64,000 nucleotides of DNA from Aurantibacillus circumpalustris (GTDB lineage Bacteria; Bacteroidota; Bacteroidia; B-17B0; Aurantibacillaceae): positions 3,286,001 to 3,350,000 of the forward strand of contig NZ_CP121197.1 of assembly GCF_029625215.1 (NCBI RefSeq). Reading direction: 5' to 3'. The notes under the pieces were generated by a model. It had not been told where the DNA came from and did no database searches. It saw only the letters and a program-made list of their open reading frames with translations. This document shows positions 32,801-41,831 of this stretch, piece by piece; the stretch's first letter is position 1; the number at the start of each line of letters is the position of its first letter. Position numbers and translations under genes: made by a program.

Positions 32801-33829
32801 CGCTTCTGCTTTTTCTTTTGCTAATCGTTCTGCTAATTCTTTTTCTGCTTTCGCCTTCGCAGCTGCTTCATCCGCTGCTTTCTTTGCTGCTGCTTCCTCA
32901 GCTTGCTTTTTGGCTAAGGCCTCTGCATCTGCTTTTGCTTTGGCAGCCGCGTCCGCCGCTGCTTTCTTCGCCGCTGCTTCTTCTGCTTGTTTCTTCGCTA
33001 ATGCTTCCGCCTCTGCCTTGGCTTTTGCTGCTGCATCTGCCGCTGCTTTTTCTTTTGCTATTCTATCCGCTTCAGCCTTAGCTTTAGCATCAGCGTCTGC
33101 TTTGGCCTTAGCTTCAGCGTTCGCTTTTGCTTTTTCGGCTGCTGCAGCATCAGCAATAGCTTTATTAATTGCTGCAATTTGTGATTTTGGATAAACTTCG
33201 CTTGGTTTTAGTTTTGAAGCTTCTTGATATTTAACAGTTGCATTAGACCAATCTTTAGTACTGTATAATTTATCTGCATCTTTAATTAAGGAAGTATAAT
33301 TATTTTCATTCTCCTTTTCCTTATCCTTAATTACCTTCTCAGCTTGCTTTACTGTTTCCAATGCATCAAGCATTTTATTTAGATAACCTTTATCGTATTC
33401 GAAATTTTCTTTGGTTGGATTATAAACATATTTAATTAATGGCTGATTTAATAAGGAATAATCGACCCCATCTAATTTTTTAAACAAACTAATTTTAGCA
33501 CCAATGGGAGTAAATTTTAATAGTGCTCTTTCTGGTGTAACTCCATTAGTGTTAATAGTAAATCTCTTTGAAACATAGCCAGATTTTGACACTACTACTA
33601 AAAAATCTCCTCCTAGAGGAACTGCAAAACTATATTTCCCGTAGGGGTCAGTCATTACGCTATTAACCACCTTACTCCCCTCGGTAACATGCAAGGATAC
33701 GCCGCTAAGGTTATCATCATCATCTGAAACATCACCTTGTACTTCAACTAGTACATCTTGTCCAAAAAAAGAAAAACTACTAAAAACTAGAAATAGGAAG
33801 AAAAATACTCGCTTGGAATTAAAAAACAT
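29828..33829 (-). CDS. giant Ala/Lys/Glu coiled-coil envelope protein with carboxypeptidase-regulatory-like N-terminus
   Basis: 1333 residues. A signal peptide (to about FFGQ24) is followed by a CarboxypepD_reg-like beta-sandwich (residues ~25-115, with GVSLHVTEGS, DPYGKYSFAVPLG and KSGYVSKRFTI), then a TPR-like helical pair (~175-215; KLYSTKDWSNATVKYQEAS). From ~218 to ~1198 the chain is almost only Ala, Lys, Glu, Asp, Leu and Gln, in repeats of about 56 residues such as AKKQAEEAAAKKAAEDAAAK and LEAERLAKEKAAAE. A second TPR-like pair (YLDAKSAYEEALLLKGG) and a ~75-residue globular end (GDGVVIIKRVLVKGQVAYVY) close it. Automatic labels such as TolA would rest only on composition. Role unknown; structural or scaffold function in the envelope is likely. 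Confidence 0.85.
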   Translation of the reverse strand: MFFNSKRVFFFLFLVFSSFSFFGQDVLVEVQGDVSDDDDNLSGVSLHVTEGSKVVNSVMTDPYGKYSFAVPLGGDFLVVVSKSGYVSKRFTINTNGVTPERALLKFTPIGAKISLFKKLDGVDYSLLNQPLIKYVYNPTKENFEYDKGYLNKMLDALETVKQAEKVIKDKEKENENNYTSLIKDADKLYSTKDWSNATVKYQEASKLKPSEVYPKSQIAAINKAIADAAAAEKAKANAEAKAKADADAKAKAEADRIAKEKAAADAAAKAKAEAEALAKKQAEEAAAKKAAADAAAKAKADAEALAKKQAEEAAAKKAADEAAAKAKAEKELAERLAKEKAEADAKAKAEAEAKAKAEAAALAQKQAEEAAAKAKAEALAKARAEAEAAAKKAAEEAAAKAKAEAEALAKKQAEELAAKKAAEEAAAKAKAEALALAQKQAEEAAAKKAADEAAAKAKAEKELADRLAKEKAEAEAKAKAEAEAKAKAEAAALAQKQAEEAAAKAKAEALAKARAEAEVAAKKAAEEAAAKAKAEAEALAKKQAEEAAAKKAAADAAAKAKADAEALAKKQAEEAAAKKAADEAAAKAKAEKELADRLAKEKAEAEAKAKAEADAKAKAEALAIAQKQAEEAAAKAKAEALAKARAEAEAAAKKAAEETALKAKAEAEALAKKQAEEAAAKKLAEEAAAKAKAEALALAQKQAEEAAAKKAAEDAAARAKAEAMAKARAEAEALAKKQAEEAAAKKAAEDAAAKAKAEADAKARLEAERLAKEKAAAEAAAKAKADAEALAKKQAEQAAAKKAAEDAAAKAKAEADAKARLEAERLAKEKAAAEAAAKAKADADALAKKQAEEAAAKKAAEDAAAKAKAEADAKARLEAERLAKEKAAAEAAAKAKADAEALAKKQAEEAAAKQSALLAAAAQKAAAEAAAKKAAEEAALKAKVEADAKAKLEAERLAKERAAAEAAAKAKADADALAKKQAEEAAAKKAAEDAAAKAKAEADAKARLEAERLAKEKAAAEAAAKAKADADALAKKQAEEAAAKKAAEEASAKAKAEADAKAKLEAERLAKEKAAADAAAKAKADAEALAKKQAEEAAAKKAAEDAAAKAKAEADAKAKLEAERLAKEKAAAETAAKAKADADALAKKQADEAAAKKAADEAAAKAKIEAEVKAKADADALAKKKAAEEAAAKAKAAMTISAAEQKYKDAIQKADGFYIGKRYLDAKSAYEEALLLKGGDAYAKAQLIECEKYINADDSQKVNERQRLLLAKYPPGITEEMLPGDGVVIIKRVLVKGQVAYVYEKKIFNWGGIACFRDGASITEIVFEQETKK
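30235..33180 (-). repeat. ~2.9-kb GC-richer tandem repeat coding the Ala/Lys/Glu rod
   Basis: The DNA is built from GCT/GCA/GCC-Ala, AAA/AAG-Lys and GAA-Glu codon words, with units of roughly 165-170 bp recurring many times with variation. It produces long artificial open frames on the opposite strand. Confidence 0.9.
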
Positions 33830-33900
33830 GCTTAAATTATTGTAATACGTAAATTAGGTAATAAATTTACAAAAAAAATCCAACCAAGAACTAGCTTTTT

Positions 33901-35034
33901 ATGTATTCTTTTACAGATTTTAACTACAGTTATTGGGAAACAAAACAGTATTTTCAAACTTTTGATCTTATTGTCGTTGGCAGCGGAATTGTTGGATTAA
34001 GCACAGCAATTTCATTCAAAGAACTAAATCCAAAAGCAAAAATTCTTGTATTAGAAAAAGGACTTTTACCAAATGGCGCAAGCACCAAAAATGCCGGCTT
34101 CGCCTGTTTTGGCAGTGTAGGTGAATTGTTAGATGATTTAAATTCGACAACAAATGAAGTAGTTTGGGATACCGTATTAATGAGATGGAAAGGACTCAAT
34201 CTTTTAAGAAATAGATTGAAAGATAAAAACATTAACTACCAAGCTCTTGGTGGTTTTGAACTATTTCATTCAAGTAAAGAGTTTAATTATTGCAAAGAAA
34301 ATATACAGCTATTAAATAACCAAATAAAAAATAATTTAGGTTTAAAAAACTGCTACAAAGACATTAGTAGCGAGAATCCCTATTTCAAATCAACAAAAGG
34401 CATAATACTCAATTCACATGAGGGTCAACTAGATACTATGTTGATGATGAAAAATCTACTTTTACTGGCTGCAAAAAGAGGAATTGAGATTTTAAATAAT
34501 ATAGAAATTTTAGAAATTATTGAAGCTAACAATAAAGTGGAACTAAAAAGTGAACTAGGTGTTTTTAAAGCATTTAAAGTAGTGGTTGCTACTAACGGAT
34601 TTGCTAAATATCTTCTAAAAATTAAAGACGTAAAACCTGCAAGGGCTCAGGTTTTAGTTACAAAACCAATCAATAACTTGAAAATCAAAGGCGCTTTTCA
34701 CTTTTTAAAAGGCTACTATTATTTTAGAAATATAGATAATCGCATTTTGTTTGGGGGCGGTAGAAACCTGGATTTTAAACTTGAAACCACTGCTGAACAA
34801 GGACTCAATCATAAAATTCACAAAAAACTTGACGAATTTCTTCAAGAACTAATCCTTCCAGGCGTTCCTTTTGAAATTGAACAAAGATGGAGTGGAATAA
34901 TGGGTGTTGGTAAAGAAAAACTACCTATTATTAAGAATGTAGGTAAAAATGTACTTGCAGCAGTACGAATGGGTGGTATGGGCATCGCTATTGGCAGCGC
35001 TGTTGGAGAAAAATCCGCCAAAATAATATCCTAA
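33901..35034 (+). CDS. FAD-dependent oxidoreductase, DAO family
   Basis: 377 residues. The dinucleotide-binding motif VVGSGIVGLSTAISFKE (residues ~26-42) starts the FAD domain, followed by the acidic end LVLEKG. The family marker STKNAGFACFGS (~57-68) and the C-terminal RWSGIMGVG and GMGIAIGSAVGEK segments mark the glycine/D-amino-acid oxidase (DAO) fold. The substrate is probably an amine or amino acid but cannot be specified. It is transcribed divergently from the coiled-coil gene. A -7 like TAAATTTA at 33862 lies about 31 nt upstream. Confidence 0.88.
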   Translation: MYSFTDFNYSYWETKQYFQTFDLIVVGSGIVGLSTAISFKELNPKAKILVLEKGLLPNGASTKNAGFACFGSVGELLDDLNSTTNEVVWDTVLMRWKGLNLLRNRLKDKNINYQALGGFELFHSSKEFNYCKENIQLLNNQIKNNLGLKNCYKDISSENPYFKSTKGIILNSHEGQLDTMLMMKNLLLLAAKRGIEILNNIEILEIIEANNKVELKSELGVFKAFKVVVATNGFAKYLLKIKDVKPARAQVLVTKPINNLKIKGAFHFLKGYYYFRNIDNRILFGGGRNLDFKLETTAEQGLNHKIHKKLDEFLQELILPGVPFEIEQRWSGIMGVGKEKLPIIKNVGKNVLAAVRMGGMGIAIGSAVGEKSAKIIS

Positions 35035-35432
35035 TCTCTTAATTTAAAATCACGAACTTTCTCGTTCAACCCCGAATAGTTGATATTTTTCAATTTTATC
35101 GAGGGTTTTCCGGTTTTAAAAAAATTAGAGGTTCAAAAAACCTAATTCGTCTAAATTGGATAACTTGTTAAAAACCTTTTTAATGTTCTTGCGTAAACAC
35201 ACTAGAACTCTTCAATAAAATATAAATTTTCATGAAGATGAAATAATATTGATATTAACTTGGTTACTAAATTTTATTATCTTTAAGCACTCAAAAAAGC
35301 AAACGTGAACATAAAAAAACAAACGCTAGTTTGAGTTCTAAAAAAAATGGTAAAAAATTAATTTACAAGTATATATGAAGCCTACATTAAATAAAAAAAA
35401 GAACACAAATTCGTTATACAATGTACTTTAAA
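35035..35432. other. intergenic region upstream of the PKD adhesin
   Basis: 398 bp without a gene. A small inverted repeat AGGTT / AACCT lies near 35129-35143. A -7 like TATCTTTA stands at 35278-35285, which would give the adhesin mRNA a leader of about 140 nt. I see no terminator with a T-tract after the oxidoreductase. Confidence 0.5.
35278..35285 (+). promoter_or_regulatory. candidate -7 box of the PKD adhesin gene
   Basis: TATCTTTA fits TAnnTTTG except for the last base. No -33 TTTG is found at the usual distance, so another sigma factor or an activator may be involved. Confidence 0.35.
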
Positions 35433-38400
35433 ATGAAAGTAAAAATCTACTTATTTTTTTTATTAAATATTTGTGTGTTTGGAGTAACATTCTCCCAAAA
35501 CACAAAACCTACGCAAGTCGATAGCGGTTTTTTTAACTATGCTTATTGGAATGGTCTCGCCGACAAACTGCATTTTAGTGGAAAAGATAGAATTGAATTT
35601 ATTGAAGGGCAAAAGAGAGAATTCGCTTTAGAAATGGAGCACTTGGCTGAGGGGCATTCTCATGAAAAAATAAATCGTTCAGATATTGTTTGGGTACCAG
35701 CACCATTTGTTCCTACAAAAGGTTACGGACAAAATACAACAAATGGTACTCTTTGTAATAATGTTGATTTCGAAAATGGAAACATGAATGGTTGGAGACG
35801 TAGTACAGGATTCCATCCTTCTTGGTCGACGGGCTGCTGTCTAACTCCTAACGGTAATCAAGCAATCATGACAGGTGGCACGGATGTGTATGGCGGCTTT
35901 CCTAAAGTTTTTCCTGGTGGTAGTTTCTCAGTGCGCCTTGGTGATAGCCTCGTAGGAAAAATAGCAGATCGTATAGAACAAACCTTTATAGTTACACCAG
36001 CCAACGCTAATTTTACTTACAGATACGCAGTTGTTTTAAATGATAATAATCATGCTCAAGCTGATCAACCTGCATTTGCAATTGAAATGATTGACTCACT
36101 TACAAATGCACTCATTCCGTGTACGGTATATACTGTAGCTGCCGCGTCTGGTGTTCCAGACTTTACAACCTCAACATTATCTGCATATAGTGCACCAGTT
36201 CGTTGCAAACAATGGACAAACGTAGCACTTGACCTTACTCCTGTTATTGGTTCAACTGTAACCATACGTTTTACTGTTTATGATTGCTTAGCGGGAGGTC
36301 ACTTTGGATATGCTTACATTGATGGACTTTGTACAAGTTTTGCTACCTCAAGCAAAGACACAACTTGTCCTAATATACCGTTTACGATGTGTGCTCCTGT
36401 TGGATTTGCGACAACTACTTGGTTTGGTCCCGGATTGGCAGTTGCAGGTGTATCCACGTTATGTATAAACCCGTCATTCGGTGGAACCTACAGTTGCGTA
36501 ACGGTTTTGGTTCCTGGATGCCCAGGTCCAACTTTTGTTCACACGTTAACAACACTGCCCCCGCCAATTTTATCATTTACGCCATCCACATCAGGAGTTT
36601 GTGCAACACAATATTCGTTCACTAGTTCAATGAGCATAACCCCCGGCTCATCAATAATTTCACATATATGGAAATTTGGAGATGGAAGTACCTCTACAGC
36701 AACAAACCCAGTACACAATTATACCACCCCTGGAACTTATCAAATAAAATTATTTGCCACTTCCAACCGTGGATGTGTGGACTCTGTATCTGATTTTATT
36801 ACAATTTTTCCTCCTCCTAACTTGGTGTTCAGTCCCCCGTCTAATTGCGTTAATACAGTTGTTCAATTTACCAATACCTCAAACATTGGTGTTGGAACAA
36901 TTACTGGGTACACATGGACTCTTGGAAACGGACCCACCTCAAACTTAATCAATCCTACAAACACTTATTTAACAAATGGCACTTACACAATAACGCTTAC
37001 TGGTATAAGTAATCAAGGTTGTATGTCTAACCTAACTCAAACACTTGGAATATTTCCACCACCGGTCGTTAGTTTTTCGGCTGCACCCTTATGTGATATT
37101 AACGGCACATCGTTTACGCCAGCTACATCAACTGCAATTGCTTCTGGAACTCTAGCAACCTATTTATGGAATTTTGGTGACGGAGGAACGTCCACTCTGC
37201 CCAATCCAACACATGTATATTTGGCGCCGGGAATATACACCGTCAACTTATTTGCACTAAGCGATCATAACTGTCCAGCGACATTAAGTAACACCTTTTT
37301 AATTTCTCCTTCGCCAACCGTTGCCTTTGCCACTACTTCTGTTCACGCGTGTAGTCAGAACTTCACATTCACTAATAATTCCGCTATTTCTTCAGGTCCA
37401 ATTACTTTTACCTGGAGTTTTCAAGGTGCTGCAAATACAGTAACCACAACTGCCTTGAGCCCGCCCTATATTTTTCCTTCGGTTGGAGATTACACTGTTA
37501 AGCTTATAGGAACTTCGAGTTTAGGATGTACTGATACTGCCTTCCAATACATTTCGGTATATCCCTACCCAAATATTTTTTTCGATGTGCCTGCCTCCTG
37601 TGAAAGTGCCATTTTTACAGTAACAACCACGGCCACAAGTGGTAGTGTAACAAGTTATATATGGGATTTTGGAGATCCAGCCTCTGGTGCCGCCAATACA
37701 TCAACGTTGCAAAACCCAACACACTTTTACTCTTCTACTAATACGTATACAATTAGTTTAAATTTAGTAAGTAATTTAAACTGCCCCTCCGTAACAAACA
37801 CTATTATTACTGTTTACCCAAATCCGGTAGCGGCTTTTAGCTATTCTACAATAAATAGTTGCGCTCTTCCAATTACTTTTACCAATAGTTCAAGTACTCC
37901 AACTATTGGTGGCAGTGTAATATCCAGCTATAGTTGGAGTTTTAGCCCTGGAGTATACAGTTCATTACAAAACCCAGGTACCATTAACTTTCCTTCAAAT
38001 GGTACTTATTCCGTAAGTCTAATTGCCACAACAAACCATAATTGTACCGATACCATGATTGCTAATATACTTGTGCATCCTTTTCCAAATATAGCCTTCA
38101 CGGTAACTCCTGAGTGCGTTAACTTACCAGTAAATATTATAAGTACTTCTTCCATTTCTCCAATTCCATCAGTTGCTGGTAGCATAACTTCATATACATT
38201 GGACTTTGGTGACAGTTCGTTTTCAAGTGTACCCACGCTCTCGTCGGTTCCGGTTACGCACACATACAGTCAATCTGGAACTCATACGCTTAATTTTTCA
38301 GCTACAAGTAATATGGGTTGTACTTCTAATGTCACCCACACAGTACAAATTTATCCTGTTGGGGTAGGAGATTTTTCAATATCGGCTAACACTTGTCTGG

Positions 38401-41400
38401 GTGTCCCCGTTATCTTTACAAGTACAAGCGGCATTTCTTCAGGAACTATTTACACAACGAAATTTAACTTCGGAGATGGCACAATAAGTTATTTTCCTAC
38501 AACAGCACACACTTACTCTACAAGTGGCACCTTTCCTGTGAATTTTTCTCTCACTACAAATAATGAATGTGGGTCTTCTTTTACAAAAACTATTACTGTT
38601 CATCCATTACCAGTCGTCTCATTCACTGCAAATGGAGGCTGTTTGGGTACTCCGAGTGTTTTTGACCCCACTGTAACAATACCTATAGGAACCATTAATA
38701 CTTATACATGGAATTTTGGGGATGCGAATACATCAAACAACCAAATACCATCAAACACCTACATTCTCTCTGGAATGTATACACCAACGCTTAGCGCAAT
38801 GTCTAATCAAGGTTGTATAGGCAAGGGAACAAATACCGTTGTTATAAATCCATTACCTAATATTGCATTTAGCCCTAATGGTGCTTGTGTAAATACTTCT
38901 ATACAATTCACAAATACCTCTAACATCATATCGGGAACCGTTAATTCATATACCTGGAACTTTGGCGGTGGTAATACATCCAATTTAACAAGTCCTACTA
39001 ACAGCTACAATACATATGGTGTATATACTGTTACTTTAGGTGCTACATCAAATTTGGGCTGTGCTAAAACAACTACTAACAGCCTGACAATTCACCCCTA
39101 TCCGCAATTAACCGTTTCACCAGTTTACAATTCATGTATAAATGACTCTGCACAAATAAATACGAATATTAATATTCCCGTTGGGGCAATTCAATCTTAT
39201 AGTATTTTCTATGGAGATGGTGCTATAAAACCCCTTAGTAGTATTTCAGCTAGTTACATCGATCGACATAAATACATTGCTTACGGTACGTTTTCATTAT
39301 CCTTGTACGCGATTTCTAACAATGGTTGTGCGCTTAGTAAGGACACAACTATAAAAGTGTACCCAAAACCTTTTACAAGTTTTGGCGCTACAAAATTTTG
39401 CTACGGTTCACCTACAGCCTTCACCAATTCTAGCAACATCCCTGCTGGTTATACAATCGATGAACATCTTTGGAATTTTGGTGATGGAACACCTACATCT
39501 ACAGTCTCTAATCCAGCACACACCTTTATTGGAACGTCGAATACATTCACCACATATCCAGTTTCGCTCACTGAAATAAGTTATCCTGAAGGCATTAACG
39601 GACCAATAAGCTGTAGCTTTGCACAAGTTAAAACTGTAACCATTTACCCACACCCAGTTGCTGATTTTTCAACTACTAGCGTTTGTTTAGGCAAACCCAC
39701 CTTATTTACAAACCTTACACCAACTCTTAATACGTTTTCTTCATGGTTTCAGTATAATAATGGTGCACTAAGCAGTATCGCTCTAAATCCGATTTTTACA
39801 TATTCAGCTGCGGGTACATTTACTGCCTCGTTAATAGCAAACACGAGTTTCGGGTGTACGGATACAATGACTCATCCAGTTATCATTTACGAAAACCCAA
39901 AGAGTGGTTATACAACTAATAATCATTGTTTGGGGCTCCCAAGTATTTTCACCCAAACTACAACCTTTACGGATGGAGCAGAATCCCAATATATTTGGAC
40001 ATTAGGGACTACGACCATTGGTTTACAATCGGCTCCAGCTCCAGGTCTCCCTTATACCTTCACTCTTCCAGGCACTTATAGTGTTAGTTTAACTTCCATA
40101 TCAGATCTTGGTTGTTCTAACAAATATACTTCCACTATAACGGTTTACCCATTGCCAACGCCTGCATTTTTTGCGCCAGAATCGTGTTTGAATAAAGCAA
40201 CGCAGTTTACTAACCTAAGTCTTGGGTCTAACAATACGTATACTTGGACATTCGGAGACCTTGGTTCTGGAGGTGCCAATTCTTCTAACGCAAATAACCC
40301 TAGCCATATGTACACAAATAGTGGTAGTTATACGACAAATTTGCAAGTTACAAATGATAAAAATTGTACAGCTACTACTGCATCAAATGTTATTATTCAT
40401 GGCAAGCCGACCGCCATGTTTTCAAATACAGCTATTTGCGCTGGAGATAAAGTTGCCTTTAACAATTTGTCCACTTCACCGGATGGCACTTTAACAAGCA
40501 ATTTATGGGATTTTAACGGTGATAATGTTTTTGATAAAAACGAACCTAATCCGAGTTATACTTATTCATTAAGCGGTAATTATCAGCTGACATTACTTGT
40601 AGGTTCACAATTTGGTTGTACAGACACACTATCACGACAACTATTCATAAATCCAAAAGCCGTTGGTGTAATTGCAGCGAGTAAACGAAACGGTTGCCCA
40701 GGTTTGTGTATTGAATTTACAAATACCTCTTCTATCACAACCGGAAGTTTTACTTCCTCATGGGATTTTGGCGATGATGAGCCAACTACGACAGCATTAA
40801 ACCCAACGAGATGCTTTGGTAAATCAGGAACTTATGATATTACTTTAACCCTTATAAGTGATATTGGTTGTGTTACAAATTTCGTTAACCCTGATTATAT
40901 CTCAGCATTCCCTGCACCTCAAGCTGCATTTCTTGTTAATCCAGAACAAATTGATGAAGACGATCCTGTTATAACAGTAACTAACAAAGCTTCTGAAGAC
41001 GCAAATTTCATTAGATACTATGTTAATGATGGTTCTAGTTTCGGAACACGGAATTTTACTCACTACATTAAAAATTTAAAACAAACTAAACCCATGGTGG
41101 TTCAAGTAGTTAAGAACCAATATGGTTGCTCTGACACTACTTTTCAGGTACTTGATATTAAACCAGCTTACGTAGTTTACTTTCCAAATGTATTTACACC
41201 AAATGGAGATGGTACTAATGACGATTTTAGACCGAAAGGCGTTGGTATTGTTAAATTTACCATGAATATTTATGACCGTTGGGGGCATCAAGTCTTTCAT
41301 ACAGATGACATGTCCCAAACCTGGGATGGAAGTCCTGATAATAGCGGTGACGGTGCCATAAAAGAAGATATCTATACTTGGAAAGCTCAGGTGACAGATA

Positions 41401-41450
41401 TCTTCAACAAAAACCACTTTCTGGTGGGTCATGTAAGTGTTATTCGGTAA
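35433..41450 (+). CDS. large PKD-repeat surface protein with T9SS type B sorting domain
   Basis: 2005 residues from the ATG at 35433 (MKVKIYLFFLLNICVFG signal); ATG 35421 in frame is the alternative. Residues ~100-320 form a jellyroll-like N-domain with CNNVDFENGNMNGW and AGGHFGYAYIDGLC. About seventeen PKD-like domains of ~88 residues follow, most with a WNFGDG-type strand and a Cys near the end (SNQGC, SNLGC). The C-terminus is type B (FPNVFTPNGDGTNDDF, IYDRWGHQVF). PKD arrays of this size act as gliding or attachment adhesins (SprB is the model) or as enzyme scaffolds; which applies here is unknown. The N-domain recurs in the gene at the right edge. An ECF sigma pair lies just downstream. 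Confidence 0.92.
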   Translation: MKVKIYLFFLLNICVFGVTFSQNTKPTQVDSGFFNYAYWNGLADKLHFSGKDRIEFIEGQKREFALEMEHLAEGHSHEKINRSDIVWVPAPFVPTKGYGQNTTNGTLCNNVDFENGNMNGWRRSTGFHPSWSTGCCLTPNGNQAIMTGGTDVYGGFPKVFPGGSFSVRLGDSLVGKIADRIEQTFIVTPANANFTYRYAVVLNDNNHAQADQPAFAIEMIDSLTNALIPCTVYTVAAASGVPDFTTSTLSAYSAPVRCKQWTNVALDLTPVIGSTVTIRFTVYDCLAGGHFGYAYIDGLCTSFATSSKDTTCPNIPFTMCAPVGFATTTWFGPGLAVAGVSTLCINPSFGGTYSCVTVLVPGCPGPTFVHTLTTLPPPILSFTPSTSGVCATQYSFTSSMSITPGSSIISHIWKFGDGSTSTATNPVHNYTTPGTYQIKLFATSNRGCVDSVSDFITIFPPPNLVFSPPSNCVNTVVQFTNTSNIGVGTITGYTWTLGNGPTSNLINPTNTYLTNGTYTITLTGISNQGCMSNLTQTLGIFPPPVVSFSAAPLCDINGTSFTPATSTAIASGTLATYLWNFGDGGTSTLPNPTHVYLAPGIYTVNLFALSDHNCPATLSNTFLISPSPTVAFATTSVHACSQNFTFTNNSAISSGPITFTWSFQGAANTVTTTALSPPYIFPSVGDYTVKLIGTSSLGCTDTAFQYISVYPYPNIFFDVPASCESAIFTVTTTATSGSVTSYIWDFGDPASGAANTSTLQNPTHFYSSTNTYTISLNLVSNLNCPSVTNTIITVYPNPVAAFSYSTINSCALPITFTNSSSTPTIGGSVISSYSWSFSPGVYSSLQNPGTINFPSNGTYSVSLIATTNHNCTDTMIANILVHPFPNIAFTVTPECVNLPVNIISTSSISPIPSVAGSITSYTLDFGDSSFSSVPTLSSVPVTHTYSQSGTHTLNFSATSNMGCTSNVTHTVQIYPVGVGDFSISANTCLGVPVIFTSTSGISSGTIYTTKFNFGDGTISYFPTTAHTYSTSGTFPVNFSLTTNNECGSSFTKTITVHPLPVVSFTANGGCLGTPSVFDPTVTIPIGTINTYTWNFGDANTSNNQIPSNTYILSGMYTPTLSAMSNQGCIGKGTNTVVINPLPNIAFSPNGACVNTSIQFTNTSNIISGTVNSYTWNFGGGNTSNLTSPTNSYNTYGVYTVTLGATSNLGCAKTTTNSLTIHPYPQLTVSPVYNSCINDSAQINTNINIPVGAIQSYSIFYGDGAIKPLSSISASYIDRHKYIAYGTFSLSLYAISNNGCALSKDTTIKVYPKPFTSFGATKFCYGSPTAFTNSSNIPAGYTIDEHLWNFGDGTPTSTVSNPAHTFIGTSNTFTTYPVSLTEISYPEGINGPISCSFAQVKTVTIYPHPVADFSTTSVCLGKPTLFTNLTPTLNTFSSWFQYNNGALSSIALNPIFTYSAAGTFTASLIANTSFGCTDTMTHPVIIYENPKSGYTTNNHCLGLPSIFTQTTTFTDGAESQYIWTLGTTTIGLQSAPAPGLPYTFTLPGTYSVSLTSISDLGCSNKYTSTITVYPLPTPAFFAPESCLNKATQFTNLSLGSNNTYTWTFGDLGSGGANSSNANNPSHMYTNSGSYTTNLQVTNDKNCTATTASNVIIHGKPTAMFSNTAICAGDKVAFNNLSTSPDGTLTSNLWDFNGDNVFDKNEPNPSYTYSLSGNYQLTLLVGSQFGCTDTLSRQLFINPKAVGVIAASKRNGCPGLCIEFTNTSSITTGSFTSSWDFGDDEPTTTALNPTRCFGKSGTYDITLTLISDIGCVTNFVNPDYISAFPAPQAAFLVNPEQIDEDDPVITVTNKASEDANFIRYYVNDGSSFGTRNFTHYIKNLKQTKPMVVQVVKNQYGCSDTTFQVLDIKPAYVVYFPNVFTPNGDGTNDDFRPKGVGIVKFTMNIYDRWGHQVFHTDDMSQTWDGSPDNSGDGAIKEDIYTWKAQVTDIFNKNHFLVGHVSVIR

Positions 41451-41465
41451 TTAAAGCATTTTATA

Positions 41466-41514
41466 CCATTGTATTTGTTAAGTAGTCCAAAGGACACACG
41501 TAACAAATTACAAT
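41466..41514. repeat. 49-bp inverted repeat after the PKD adhesin
   Basis: The arms CCATTGTATTTGTTA and TAACAAATTACAATGG pair with one bulge, and inner TAGTCC / GGAC adds to the stem. There is no T-tract. Confidence 0.6.
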
Positions 41515-41590
41515 GGTTATGCCGATATAATAAAATAGTTGCACAGTTAATTGGACTATCTATTTTATATAATCAGTATTAATAGAAAAT

Positions 41591-41623
41591 GGGAGTAGTT
41601 CAAAAGACTATTCCCGTTTTTTT
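41591..41623 (+). terminator. intrinsic terminator after the PKD adhesin
   Basis: Stem GGGAGTAGT / ACTATTCCC (one G-T pair) with a 7-nt loop, followed by seven T after a G. Confidence 0.82.
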
Positions 41624-41831
41624 GTCATAATTTAAGCGAACTAAAAATTCATTCACTCATTCAAAATAACGTTTCACCCAAAAAAATAGCGACTTCACTC
41701 ATTGTATACAAAATAATTGTAACTGATTATCAAGTACTTAATTATAAAGGTAAAGTTATTTGAAATTTTGGCGTAACCCTATGGGCTTATTTTACTTATA
41801 ATACCAAAAGCAGTATTATTAACACTTCATT

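Larger units (their letters stand above)
41451..41831. other. intergenic region between adhesin and ECF sigma gene
   Basis: 381 bp without a gene. It contains a long hairpin (41466-41514) and an intrinsic terminator (41591-41623). The sigma-gene promoter is not obvious by the TAnnTTTG rule. Confidence 0.6.

Noticed and set aside
30237-33194. Long open frames on the plus strand opposite the Ala/Lys/Glu rod (275 and 691 codons)
   Set aside because: They read only Ala/Ser/Phe/Leu words that mirror the repetitive minus-strand codons. They have no start signal or recognisable domain, and the minus-strand frame has a signal peptide and globular ends.
29828-33829. Annotation as TolA
   Set aside because: Similarity is restricted to Ala/Lys/Glu composition. 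There is no TolA C-terminal domain or N-terminal TM anchor, and the protein has a cleavable signal and a carboxypeptidase-regulatory-like domain.
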